DNA of 64,000 nt from Hermatobates lingyangjiaoensis (taxonomy: Eukaryota > Arthropoda > Insecta > Hemiptera > Hermatobatidae), in NCBI GenBank assembly GCA_026182355.1, contig JAPFBL010000103.1:1674001-1738000 (forward strand), given 5' to 3'. The notes beneath the pieces are model-generated. The model searched no databases and was not told the origin of the DNA. It saw nothing but the letters and a program-made list of their open reading frames with translations. Shown here piece after piece: positions 48,002-58,109 of the stretch. Within the stretch, counting starts at the first letter, position 1, and every line of letters starts with the position of its first letter. The translations under genes were made by a program, and so were the position numbers.

Positions 48002-48099
48002 GATCTTAGTCTTGTTCTCCCATTTCTTATTGTGGTTTGATCATTGATTGTTATTTCACGTGTTTATGTGAAATCTTTTTATACTATAATATACATTAA

Positions 48100-48667
48100 T
48101 ATTGACTTGGGAGGGTCACTATGTGTTAATAAGTTATTTATGGATTTCTATACACGTATACTGTATACACATAATCATTAAATACTTAGTTTTGTAAGAA
48201 TTCAAAGGTTAATTTACTTAGAACGATACTTAGAACGTTAATTACTAAGAACGAACCCCCGAGGGAGCTTAGGTTTTTTTCGGCATATATAAACTAATTA
48301 GAGATGGGTTTTCAGATAAGTGGGATACAGGCCCTAGAGACTCCTTCAGTGTTATTTAGTTTCTAACTATTGTGATAAAACAAATGAAACATCAAGTAAA
48401 GCACTTATTCAAATGAACAATGCCACTCACAGTCTAATAACTATTGTGACATCTCCCATGCCAAATGGAGATGAAATCTGAAATCAACTTCATTTCAACT
48501 ATATAGTTGAGGAGTTAGGCTAATGAAAACTTTTAGTACATTTTAGAAGAGAGAGTGCTTATTTTGTAAACATTGTTTATAGCAGGAGTAGTTGGTTTAC
48601 TTTGGTAGGATGAAATATTGATACTCAGTCAGATTACCAGGTTTAAATCAAAATGTAAATGCCAACT
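48100..48667. other. Intergenic DNA and 5' flank of the LINE
   Basis: No gene recognised. Open codons just before 48681 belong to flanking DNA, not to the LINE. Confidence 0.45.
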
Positions 48668-48680
48668 TACAGTCAGTCTT
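48668..48680 (+). repeat. Left target-site duplication of the LINE
   Basis: TACAGTCAGTCTT, identical to 50006-50018. Confidence 0.85.
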
Positions 48681-49916
48681 ATGGTATGGTGGAAAGCCTT
48701 ACGAGTGGGCATACGCCTCAAAGAATTGGGTAGGGTGCAAAGACTTGCAGAAGTATATATTACTGGCTGTCTTAGAACCACCCCAACAAAGGTATTAGAT
48801 ATTATTCTGAATTTGACACCACTGGACCTTTATGGGGAGCAGCTGGCTGTTAATTCGGCTATAAGATTACACACGATCAACCCCTGGAGGGAGACTCATA
48901 TTGGACATTCAACTGTGCTTCAGGAATACAGAAGCTTACTTACAGATATTGACTACATCATCACTAAGCCCTCTTTTGGGAGCGGGTTCTCCACAGTCAT
49001 ACCCCGCAGGGAGGACTGGAGGGGGGACTTGTTCTCGAACAGCCGATCCATATGGATCTTTACTGATGGATCTAAGCTGGGGGGCAGGGTTGGTGGAGGT
49101 ATCTTTTCAGAGGCACTGGAATGGAATATAGCTTTTAGGCTCCCTGACCACTGCAGTGTATTCCAGGCAGAAGTTACTGCTATTAGGGAGGCGGTCAGGC
49201 GCTTGTTAGCCCTGACCTCTTTGGGCAGCGATGGCATCAAGATTTTTTCAGATAGTCAAGCTGCTATTAAATCCCAAAAGGGGATCTATAGTACATCAAA
49301 GGCAGTCGAGGACTGCAAGAAACTCCTAAATGAATTGTCATTGAGGGCTAAAGTTGAACTTATATGGGTACCAGGTCACTGGAACATTGAAGGCAACTGT
49401 AAGGCTGATGAGCTTGCCCGCTTTGGCACCACTCTTCCCACTCAGGATATCCTATACAATTTAGGGACCCCAATTTCTACATGTAAGCTTTGGATAAGAC
49501 AAAGAATTGATGAACGCATCAAGCAAAGGTGGTCTGATGAGGACACGTGTCTTATTTCAAAGCAGTTATGGCCTTCTTGTAATTCCAGAAGAACGAAGGA
49601 TCTTCTTTCCAAGAATAGAAGAGATGTAGCCAATGTGATCGCTGTTTCCACGGGACACTGGCTCGTAGGTAGACACGCCACCAGATTAGGATTGGAGGCG
49701 AGGGATTTTTGCAGGGCGTGCCAGGATGAGGAAGAGGAAGAGACGATTTCTCACTTTCTCTGTCAATGCCCTGGTCTGGCTCAAAGAAGGAAAGAGGCAC
49801 TGGGAGAGTACTTCTTTGACAATCTTGAGAACTTAGCATCCACTGGTATCAGGGATCTGTCTAGATTTATTGTTCTCTCGAAATGGTTCGAGTGGACCAG
49901 TGACGGGGGAAAATAG
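48681..49916 (+). CDS. LINE pol C-terminus with RNase H and zinc tail
   Basis: The frame is open over 411 codons with no stop or shift. It begins inside the post-RT region (MVWWKALRVGIRL, then the LGRVQRLAEVYITG segment typical of R1/Jockey-group elements). RNase H1-like catalytic residues are all present: Asp in FTDGSK, Glu in FQAEVTAIREA, Asp in FSDSQAAI, then WVPGHWNIEGN with His and KADELAR with Asp. A CRAC...ISHFLCQC zinc-binding tail follows near the end (CX2C, His, Cys). The RNase H would remove RNA from the cDNA hybrid during retrotransposition. The RT core and endonuclease are lost by 5' truncation, so the piece cannot act alone. Open codons 48618-48680 lie outside the element. Confidence 0.92.
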   Translation: MVWWKALRVGIRLKELGRVQRLAEVYITGCLRTTPTKVLDIILNLTPLDLYGEQLAVNSAIRLHTINPWRETHIGHSTVLQEYRSLLTDIDYIITKPSFGSGFSTVIPRREDWRGDLFSNSRSIWIFTDGSKLGGRVGGGIFSEALEWNIAFRLPDHCSVFQAEVTAIREAVRRLLALTSLGSDGIKIFSDSQAAIKSQKGIYSTSKAVEDCKKLLNELSLRAKVELIWVPGHWNIEGNCKADELARFGTTLPTQDILYNLGTPISTCKLWIRQRIDERIKQRWSDEDTCLISKQLWPSCNSRRTKDLLSKNRRDVANVIAVSTGHWLVGRHATRLGLEARDFCRACQDEEEEETISHFLCQCPGLAQRRKEALGEYFFDNLENLASTGIRDLSRFIVLSKWFEWTSDGGK

Positions 49917-50005
49917 CCTCAATTTCTCTTTGTGGTATCACAAGGGGCCGGCTTGCGGCCTATGTGTGTTCTCTCTCGAGACGGCCACTGTAACCTAACC
50001 TAACC
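48681..50005 (+). mobile_element. Recent 5'-truncated non-LTR retrotransposon insertion
   Basis: The insertion is fixed by an exact 13-bp target-site duplication and is 1,325 bp long. It contains the last 411 codons of the element's pol frame, intact to the stop, then an 89-bp 3' UTR ending in repeated TAACC units instead of poly-A. The 3' UTR (GTGGTATCACAAGGGGCC, CCTATGTGTGTTC, GGCCACTGTAACC) is the tail that the SINEs imitate. Confidence 0.9.
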
Positions 50006-50018
50006 TACAGTCAGTCTT
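50006..50018 (+). repeat. Right target-site duplication of the LINE
   Basis: TACAGTCAGTCTT; the tail before it reads TAACCTAACCTAACC, which overlaps the first TA. Confidence 0.85.
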
Positions 50019-50420
50019 TTACTTAAAATAAATCCATTTTTCATAGAACTCTTACAAACAAGAAATAAAAATTATACATCAATACAAATATGTGTTATTG
50101 CAAGTCTGGAGTGATGTATATGTAAACAAAACATAATTAAGAAATCCTAAATCGTATTATCTTAAATTGTAATAAAGAAATTAGAAAACAAATGTGATGT
50201 GAGGTACTATACAATATTTATTTACATAAATATAAACTAAAAGTCATCCTTAGCTCTACTCGTGTCCACAAATAATAATAATTCATTTAAGATGTTTTGT
50301 TAAATGGCTGGTATATTGTTTTCATATTCTTTATTATGGAGTACCAACATAAATATCAAATATATCAACCATGTTTTATTTAACTTGTCTAATAGAAATA
50401 TATATATATTTATATATATA

Positions 50421-50729
50421 CAAAACTATAGTTTATCGGGACTCGGTCAGTTCTTCAGGTTCAAATTAAACTCTCATTGCCAACGTTTCGGTCTTTATTT
50501 AAAACCTTTTTCATTGGCAGAAGTATAAATTTTGAAACAGAAAAACTAAGTATTACATTTCAAATTATTTTTCTTTGTAAAATAATTTGTAATGTAATAC
50601 TTAGTTTTTCTGTTTCAAAATGTATACTACTGCCTATGAAAAAGATTTTAAATAAAGACCGAAAGGTTGGTAATGAGAGTTTAATTTGAACCTGAAGAAC
50701 TGACCGAGTCCCAATAAACTATAGTTTTG
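50421..50729. repeat. Foldback of a PLE terminus, 151-bp arms, 7-nt spacer
   Basis: Bases 50421-50571 pair with 50579-50729 in constant register with scattered mismatches. Each arm contains TTGCCAACGTTTCGGTC or its mirror, and the ACTCGGTCAG word shared with the 56.8-kb family. Ribozyme-like cores (about 50485-50517 minus, 50633-50670 plus) are decayed to ATGAAAAAG...GACCGAAA. Confidence 0.8.
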
Positions 50730-50758
50730 TTTCTATTCCACGGTTGATACTTTTATCA

Positions 50759-50782
50759 ATATATATATATATATATATATAT
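50759..50782. repeat. (TA)n microsatellite
   Basis: About 12 TA units just outside the foldback. Confidence 0.9.
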
Positions 50783-50784
50783 TG

Positions 50785-53630
50785 ATTTATAGATTATAGG
50801 TTAACTAAGAGTTTATGCTTATGTACATAATATCAGAGATTGTCTAAAAATTGCTACTTTTCATCATAATTTCTACCTAATTAGGTATCAATTTTACCAA
50901 TGTAAAGAAGTTCAAATAAATCAAACTTATAACCAGAATATATCAATTGTTCATAATAACCTTTAGGCACACTGAAAAAAATATTCAGCTAGCATCATAA
51001 AAGCTCGGTTATCTTGTCTCCAGGATTGCTTTTATAAAGTTTAAATCCCACCCTGTTATTTATGAAAGAAATGCTAATTCTTTGACCAATATTTAATTTG
51101 TATTCTATATTTCAATGTATTATATTTCATATCGTACCAAAGTAAACAGTGTTCTTTAAAAGTTAATTTTTGCATCTTCCAGACGAGATTCTTTAAATTC
51201 TGACACTGAAGAATAATTTTAATTGGATTTTATTATATAAATTTTAATTGACAAATAAATGGCTAAAACGAGAAAGATATTAATCAAAATGACGTGGACA
51301 TCAATTTGTTTTAAGCAACTCGATTTTTTTTATTTTAAAATATCCAAAAAAAAGAGTAATTATGGTGCCAAACTTACTGTTCCATCATAGAGATAGAAGG
51401 AACTTAAAGATATGTAAATATGGTTATTAGAAACCCTTTTCCATTTTCATATAATGTCGTGAGAACTCTCTCTCTTTCTCTCTCGCTCTGTCTCTTTCTC
51501 GCTCTCTCTCTCTCACACACTCATTCATTCAATTAAAATAGATTGAATCCATATAATATAGTTAATTAAAGTTTAGTTTATTTGAGATACAATTGATATT
51601 TTATGACCTAGGAGCCAAAAAAAAAAAACAAAAACCTCTAATGCATGTTTATTAAAGTATTTAAGTCTTCCAAACTCACTGAAGTATTCATTGTTGGCCC
51701 TCAATGATTTGATTAATCATTGTAAAATTGGTCTTGTGTTTCATCAGATGAAGAAATTATTAATGGGAAGGTCGGTGTTTCTCTCATCAGAATTTCGGTT
51801 TATCTCTAGGGAGTTGAATTAATTAGGAGAAATCAAGCAAATCCACTTCTGTCGAAGGATAGAAGCTCTGTCTAATGTCCCAGGAGCCCTTGGTCACCAC
51901 ATCAATCACCTTCACAAGTCCAGTATTAGATCTTAATAACTTACAAATTTCACTAATAGCTTATTTATGCATAAATCTCAGAACTTTGTTTAATATTTTA
52001 AGTGCATGTACTAGACTACTAATTGATGTGCTTCTAAATATAATATGCTATGCACTTCTTTTATTTTATTATATATCTTCTCATCTTGCACTTATTTTAT
52101 TCATATTTGACTCTTATTTTTCTTTTTTTATGTTTTTATATTTTTTTATTAAAGACGGTTGTCTTTATGTATTTATTCTTTTCCTCCTGAAGGCAGTGTG
52201 CATCAAAAAGAACTGGGAATAGTGAATGCCTCCCTTCATTCTGCTTCCTTAATTATGGTTTTAGTTATGTATAAATACTTATACTGTTTAAAATATTTAC
52301 CTTTGCTTCAGTAGACATCTTACTAATCTCAACACTTTTCTATATTTCACTTTCTCATGCCCAACTTGTGATATGATCAACAGAACTTGCTGCATCTACA
52401 TCTATATTTATTCACTTCACAGAACAACATAGTTTATCTGTTTAGATACCAGTTGAATACTCTAGTACCTGCTAGTTCTGTACAACACAAAGTATTTCAC
52501 TATTCACAATACCGCACAAAGAATATTGCTAAATTATGGCGCACCACAGAGTTGAATAGTCACTGTAGTTGCCCCTAGTGGAGCAATGCTGCCATACTAC
52601 AGGCTGCATCGGCTTTATTTCCACAGGTTCATTGAACCAGGGGCTAGAAAGGCCACTGACCTTACCTGCAGCTGAGCAAGTTCAGTAGGACTATTGGACA
52701 ATAGTTCCTTCCGAAAATCTTAAAACAAGTCGGTACTACTAGTGGCGGGTTTACTTTCCAGCACACTTCAAAGGTCGGACTCGTAGTGGCTGTTGGTTCT
52801 CACCTAAGTTACCGAGAAGGTTAACTTAACGCTGACTGGCTAACTGTGGTAAAATCAGAATTATTGACAAAAATTGGAGTAAAATTAGTATGATATAACA
52901 CATAAATTTCAAGAATTTATTAATACAGGTATTGGCAATATAGCTCTAAAATCTTAAAATTTAATATGTAACAATATATAACCTTTGTAATTATCAGATT
53001 TCTTTACATTGACTTAGAGATTATTTTTTAGAGTCAAGTCAAGTATACTTTTTGGATTATGATTTAATTCAAGAAATTTGAAGATATCTTACAGAGTTAA
53101 CTTTCTTTTATTGTTCCATGGGTATCTATCAAAAGCGATTTAAATAATGTTTTAATATTTAGCATATAATAAGTCATATAAATAAATTAAAAATGTAAAG
53201 TGAATAATACAAATACAAAAAGTGTTAATCTTATATAATTATGTAAGCATATGTTGATATGTAAGCATAAAAACGTATTAAATATATTACTTTCAATGCC
53301 AGATGACCTTATTATTTTGCTATCTAGTTATATGCTCTACTACTATGATACTGCCTATGGTGAAGGATAGTTGTCTAGCGAATGTGTTTCTACGAACTAC
53401 ATGGCCTACCCATTAATATTTCAAACTGTTAGATATGTAGTTTCTAGTGTGTTCAAGAGCTTCAGTGCTTTTTTACATACCCACATACACCATATACAGA
53501 TATGAGTTGGATATATACATATATACTAGCCATGCTTAAGAGTTGTATATTTTTTAATGTTTTAAACCAATCCCCTAGCGGGTGATAACATCAGTTGTTT
53601 ACCGGCTTTTTGTTTGATCGGTGATTCTAC
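50785..53630. other. Intergenic DNA
   Basis: Mostly AT-rich. A CT-rich microsatellite with TG interruptions at about 51465-51520. 52560-52850 is a higher-complexity segment (GGTTCATTGAACCAGGGGCTAG-like and GGTCGGACTCGTAG words) that may be an unidentified repeat. The 115-codon frame at 51875-52222 is low-complexity hydrophobic and probably chance. Confidence 0.4.
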
Positions 53631-53636
53631 AGATTT

Positions 53637-53868
53637 TACAATGGGAGTTCTCAATTTTATCTGATTAAAGTGCATTTCGAGTAGGGTTCTTTAACGAGTA
53701 TCTGAAATCGTACAGGCTCGACACCAACGGCTTCATGTCCTCTCCGGGGAATGACGAATCAGATTTATTCACCTCCCGCATGGAGTGAATAAATGAGTCC
53801 TGGGGTGTTGGACTACCAACCCAGAGGCTAGTACGTTAACCACTGAGCTAAAGTGGCCTCAAGGGTTG
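53637..53868 (-). mobile_element. tRNA-derived SINE, diverged copy
   Basis: Minus-strand A-box-like TAGCTCAGTGGTTA is nearly kept (TTTAGCTCAGTGGTTAACG). The B box is mutated. Body words GATTTATTCACCTCCCGC and TTTAACGAGTATCTGA are in common with copy 41069-41396. Its tail is not recognisable at the low-coordinate end. Confidence 0.7.
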
Positions 53869-54019
53869 TATAAGTTATTGTTAAATCTACTTAATTTAAC
53901 TTGTTATCCTACCTTGTCTTTATTGCTATTTCTTTAATTCTACTTCTCTTCTAAAGAGGCACTAATGTAAATATATTAGAAAAAAGCCAAGAACAAATGA
54001 GTTTTAAAAGTTTGTTCTA

Positions 54020-54106
54020 CAGCTTATCATAAGTTAGGTTCAATGGTACTCGCACGAGAGAACACACTTAGGCCAAACATTGCCTTCTTTTGATACCATA
54101 CTAATT
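54020..54106 (-). mobile_element. LINE/SINE 3' tail fragment
   Basis: GTTAGGTTCAATGG, GAGAACACACTTAGGCC and TTTTGATACCA are the reverse complement of the shared LINE/SINE tail; the 5' part is truncated. Confidence 0.65.
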
Positions 54107-54109
54107 CTT

Positions 54110-55155
54110 GCTATAGAAAAAGAAAAAAAGTTTCCACAAATTATGCCAAAATAATACTATTTTTAAAAAAAATGTAATTACTTCATTAGATATAAGTATA
54201 TTTAGGTGACAGTTAATTTTAAAAACAATTTTCATAGCACAGCTATCTCTCTAATGTTATTATTAGTCTTAAAGTATCCACCGTTATTAATCGCACGAGT
54301 ATCTTGAACTCTTTTTGTGAATCCTCGAACATATTCTGTATTCTTATTTTTTTCTCCCAGGTCACTCAATGCTATCCTGACTGCAATGTTTTTTACAGAG
54401 TCTCACAAGACCTAAGTGTTTACCTCCTTTGAAGTTGATTAAACCTCAAACAATTGATTAATTTTGTAAGATTGACACTTTTCGTATGTATATTATTCAT
54501 TTTACATTTTTAATTAATTTACATGACATTATAAGTTAAGTATTAAAACATTATTTAAATCGCTTTTGATAGATATCCGTGGAACAATAAAAGATTAATA
54601 CTAATAAAAGATGAAAAGAGAGGAAGCATTGGAGTTTGTTTGGACTAGGTTGAACATGGATCGGTAGAGGTCTGATTGCAGAGTTGTTCTCTTTTTCAAT
54701 CTACATGCAAGCTGTTCCAGACATGATCTGTCTCCCGGAGCAATCACTGTGAATTGGAAAAAATATTCTCATGAAAATAGTTTCCTTTTTTACCAAAAGA
54801 AAAGTTGATCCAAAAAAAAGAGTACAACTTAAATTAAAATACCAAAAAAAGAGTCCTGATAATGAATAGTTATACTAGTGCAAAGTACATTAAATGAATG
54901 AATAGCTTTCATTCTTAAAAGTAATTTATAGTATAAATTTACGTCACAGATATTGTTGTTATTGATATCAAACTACTTCTTTTCTTCTCAAAACTTTTAG
55001 ACACTTAAAGTTTAATTTGAAATTGGTGAAACTGAACTCATCCTGATACATCTATATGCTTTATGTATATGTACGAAAAATTAATTATGAACAATAATTC
55101 TTGATATAAAATATGAATTAAATAACCACAAAGAAAACAATATAATGGATGCAAT
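54110..55155. other. AT-rich intergenic DNA
   Basis: No feature recognised. TATCAAAAGCGATTTAAATA near 53128 and ATCGCTTTTGATAGATATCC near 54558 are reverse-complement words and may be traces of an old inverted element. Confidence 0.4.
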
Positions 55156-55160
55156 GTTCT

Positions 55161-55190
55161 AAGGCCTTTCATTATAGCACCATCAGATAG
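55161..55190 (-). ncRNA. Decayed hammerhead-like motif 3' of GIY-YIG copy
   Basis: Minus strand CTGATGG...GAAAGGCCTTAGA; compare GAAAGGCCTCAGAGCGA of the 57.2-kb terminus. Core Ala-equivalent base changed and stem poor. Confidence 0.28.
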
Positions 55191-55479
55191 CTAACTAAAC
55201 TTTTTTTTTTTTAATTTTATTTGTTTAAAGTCACAACAATGTAAGTGTTACATTACAAGTGACATTGATAACACAGATGTATGAGGGAACACAGGAGGGA
55301 AGAAGCAATCCAGTGACTACACTTCCTGGCGTGAGTCTAACTAAACTAAAACAAAAAAAATATTTACAAGTCCTGGTTGATTGAAGTCTTCAGCATTTCT
55401 GGCATCCCTAACTGAATTAATATTCCTAAAATTGAAGGCGTCTTGATCTGAGTAATTATTCCTTTTATCAATATTTTAT

Positions 55480-56064
55480 CCAGTGTGTAAGGTCCAGGAC
55501 TATTGTTCAATAAGTTTCCATAAAAGTTTTTTATGAGTACACTTTGAATAATATTCCTTTTTCTTTCTCAAGGCACAAAAAATATTCCTGAACTTCATCC
55601 GAATTTATTGTATGATTTTTGTTGCTTGCCTGTATGAACAAGGCATTATTTTCGTCTTTTCGTCATTATTTTGAAATATTTGTGTTGTTTTAATCTTGTT
55701 TAATCGTCTGTCCAATATAAGACATTTCGCAATCAATGCAGTTTAGCTTATATCTTCCCCCCCCCTCCTCCTTATTATTAACAAACCTATTAAACAAATT
55801 ACTATCATTACGAAATACAACGGAGAAGTCCAGCATTTTCAAAAATAAGGACAGATCTTTCAAACCGGGGCTATATGGAATGACTAAATATTTTCCTCCT
55901 ATGAATTGTTCATCATTATTTGATGTCAGTGTTTGTTTCACTTTTTTCTTGATATTGTCAATTAATCTTTTTGAACTCATTGAAGAACTTGATATGTTAT
56001 AAATATTTTTGATTTCTTCATCTAAAATCTTTCCAGTGCAAATTTTGAATGGTCTAAAATACAT
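55480..56064 (-). pseudogene. PLE RT tail plus GIY-YIG endonuclease, degenerate
   Basis: The open part 55690-56064 (read on the minus strand) has MYFRPFKICTGKILDEEI (end of the RT thumb), a linker with YLVIPYSPGLKDL, a Cys-containing YKLNCIDCEMSYIG (GIY-YIG strands; the first is changed to YKLN) and stops just after. Beyond a frameshift near 55690 the remaining parts appear as QHKYF, NALFIQASNKNHTIN and EKEKGILF. Homologous in order to 57378-58102. Multiple shifts make it dead. It is the second of two tandem-like minus-strand PLE copies. Confidence 0.75.
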
Positions 56065-56262
56065 ACTATTAAAAACAGATTTTTTAACTTTTTAGAAGAG
56101 GAGCAGAGAAGAAATGAACATAGGATGATATATTTGTTGATTTTCTATAAAGTTATATATATATAAACTCAAAAATTGTTATTGACCTCTTCTATTCTAT
56201 TCACTGTTTTGTTATTGAGGGCTAGGTCAAATAAAAGAAAATAAACTCCTTTCTAGGCCGAT

Positions 56263-56289
56263 GTTTCGATGTATTTGTACATCATCTGC
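56263..56289 (-). ncRNA. Hammerhead-like motif, left arm
   Basis: Minus strand CAGAT, stem GATGTA/TACATC with loop CAAA, GAAAC. The second core base is A instead of U. Confidence 0.38.
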
Positions 56290-56656
56290 AGGGCTAAAAT
56301 TAGAGTAAGACTATAATACATTTATCAAAACAATCTACAACTCACACAGAGAAATAACACACATTTTTGTTAAGACCAACAGATACATACAAAAGGTTAT
56401 TTTATAATCTGAGTTGTTGAGTACACATCTATTTAAAAGTATCAGACAAAAGGAAATTAGTTTTACCTTGGAAAGTGTGCTAATGGTTATTTCCTTTTGT
56501 CTGATACTTTTAAATAGATGTGTACTCAACAACTCAGATTATAAAATAACCTTTTGTATGTATCTGTTGGTCTTAACAAAAATGTGTGTTATTTCTCTGT
56601 GTGAGTTGTAGATTGTTTTGATAAATGTATTATAGTCTTACTCTAATTTTAGCCCT

Positions 56657-56683
56657 GCAGATGATGTACAAATACATCGAAAC
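56657..56683 (+). ncRNA. Hammerhead-like motif, right arm
   Basis: Mirror of the left-arm motif, followed by GAAACGTC. Confidence 0.38.
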
Positions 56684-56766
56684 GTCGGCCTAGAAAGGAG
56701 TTTATTTTCTTTTATTTGACCTAGCCCTCAATAACAAAACAGTGAATATATATATATATATTATAT

Positions 56767-56914
56767 AGGTGTGTTCTCTAATCGGGGTTCGGTCAATTTT
56801 CCAGGATAAAAAATCAAACTCTCGTTGCCAAACGAGGTCAAACTCAAAAAAAGGCAACGAGAGTTTGATTTTTTATCCTGGAAAATTGACCGAACCCCGA
56901 TTAGAGAACACACC
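56767..56914. repeat. Perfect foldback: 63-bp arms, 22-nt spacer
   Basis: 56767-56829 and 56852-56914 are exact reverse complements by eye. Outer words (AATCGGGGTTCGGTCAATTT) match 46529-46600 and, more loosely, 50421-50729. It is followed by (TA)n at 56952-56985 and a smaller imperfect hairpin at about 57000-57072. Confidence 0.85.
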
Positions 56915-56947
56915 TATTCTATCAAACGGTCGATATATTATTGAATC

Positions 56948-56951
<4 letters not shown>

Positions 56952-56985
<34 letters not shown>
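56952..56985. repeat. (TA)n microsatellite
   Basis: About 16 TA units. Confidence 0.92.
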
Positions 56986-56987
<2 letters not shown>

Positions 56988-57164
56988 CGGAAAAGAATAG
57001 AAATAAATGCTGTGAGACCTTTCAATGTTTGCTCTTTGATGACATACATTGATAGTCCTTAGAGCATTTATTTCTATTGTTTTTCTTTTTCCATTGTGGT
57101 TTAAACTTCCTTGAATGCATCACGTGTTTATTTATTGTGATTTTTCTGCACACACACACACATA

Positions 57165-57300
57165 TATATATATTCAGGTAACTCACCACAAATGAATGAA
57201 GATAGTCGCTCTGAGGCCTTTCGTTTTCATGTCGTCAAAGAGCAAGTGAATACAAGTTGTAGGCAGGTTATGAATTTTGATTTAAAGTTCGATTAAGATT
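57165..57300 (-). repeat. PLE 3' terminus of the 57.4-kb copy
   Basis: Same family as 46040-46200. The core at 57216-57240 (minus strand) is TTTGACGACATGAAAACGAAAGGCC: the core GACGA...GAAA is kept but the first bases differ. It lies about 140 nt 3' of the endonuclease stop. Confidence 0.6.
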
Positions 57301-57377
57301 GTCATCATTGACAGTATTTTTCCCTATTACAGTCAAAATAAGTCTTGATTTGTTTAACGATTCCTTCAATTAGAAAT

Positions 57378-58102
57378 TCATCTAATTAAAAAAAGGCCTG
57401 GACTAGTGTTGACTAAGTTCTTAGAAAAGCCTTTTACGAGGGCGCTTTCAACAATGTTTCTTCTTTCACATGACATAAATACCAACTCCTTTGCTTCTTC
57501 CCAATTAATTAAGTGATTTTTGTCTCTAATGTGTAGAAACAAGGCACTTTTATCGTCTTGTTTTTTAACAGAATACTGATGTTGTTTAATCCTTGTGTCA
57601 ATTCCTTTTCCTTTTGGTCCAATGTAAGCTAACTCGCAATCCTTGCAAGGAATTCTGTATACACAACAGTTTTTTCGGCTTCTTTTAGAGTTATGGACAA
57701 GTCTATTTGACAAATTACCACCACTACTAAATGTAACTGAGATATCTAGCATCTTCAAAAATATTGTATGTCTTTTAAACATGGGCTGTAGGGAATTACT
57801 AGCAAATTCCTTCTTGAAAAGCGTTCCTCCCTTTCAGATGACATCAAAGATTGTTTGACTTTTTTCATAACGTTATCAATTAACTTTTTTGGATACATTA
57901 GAGAGGTTGAAACTTTGAAAATATATTTAATTTCTTCTTCTAAAAATGTTTCACTGCAAATTTTGAAAGCTCTCAAGAACATGCTATTGAAAACAGATTT
58001 TTTGACACTGAGGGGGTGTGCAGAGAAGAAATGAACATAAGAGGATACATTTGTAGATTTTCTGTAAATACTATAATTCAGTTTGTTACTATTTCGGTGC
58101 AA
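57378..58102 (-). pseudogene. PLE RT thumb and GIY-YIG endonuclease, one frameshift
   Basis: The upstream frame (57755-58102) carries SIYRKSTNVSSYVHFFSAHP and NSMFLRAFKICSETFLEEEI, the end of the PLE reverse transcriptase, then NLLVIPYSPCLKDI. After a shift near 57770 the second frame (57378-57782) continues with the linker and a complete GIY-YIG domain: VYRIPCKDC (GIY strand plus paired Cys), AYIG, the Arg/His segment IDTRIKQHQYSV, ALFLHIRDKNHLINWEEAKE with His, RRNIVESALVK with the catalytic Glu, and the terminal SPGLFLIR. The enzyme nicks the target to prime reverse transcription. This is the best-preserved endonuclease in the window; the RT core is missing. Confidence 0.85.
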
Positions 58103-58109
58103 AAGTACA

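Larger units (their letters stand above)
47852..48093. mobile_element. Foldback PLE terminus inserted as one unit with 14-bp TSD
   Basis: Arms 47866-47954 and 47955-48043 are reverse complements (89 bp, about three mismatches) with no spacer; the centre is AACTGATCAGTT. The right side adds a single-copy extension to 48079. The whole unit is bracketed by TATACTATAATATA at 47852-47865 and 48080-48093, a 14-bp direct repeat that looks like a target-site duplication. No protein is encoded; the frame at 47843-48040 is a shadow of the palindrome. Confidence 0.8.
56200..56746. repeat. Foldback with 258-bp arms and 31-nt spacer
   Basis: Bases 56200-56457 and 56489-56746 are reverse complements in constant register; one clear mismatch is in the GATG/GACG word beside the core. 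Because of the palindrome, frames on both strands give the same peptide. Each arm ends with the PLE terminal words CAGATGATGTACAAATAC and CGAAACGTCGGCCTAG. It finishes in (TA)n on the right. Confidence 0.9.

Noticed and set aside
47866..48079. DNA transposon with long inverted repeats
   Set aside because: The arms match single, uninverted PLE termini elsewhere (18.5 kb) and contain the PLE core; no transposase-type ends.
48618..48680. Extra N-terminal codons of the LINE frame
   Set aside because: They lie outside the insertion as fixed by the target-site duplication and start without ATG.
49985..50005. Telomere or interstitial telomere array
   Set aside because: Only three units, at the 3' end of a LINE; not an array.
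51875..52222. 115-codon open frame
   Set aside because: Low-complexity Leu/Phe/Ile-rich composition typical of pyrimidine-rich AT DNA; no domain or homologous copy seen.
56335..56611. Two identical 65-codon frames on opposite strands
   Set aside because: An effect of the 258-bp palindrome; the peptide has no family resemblance.
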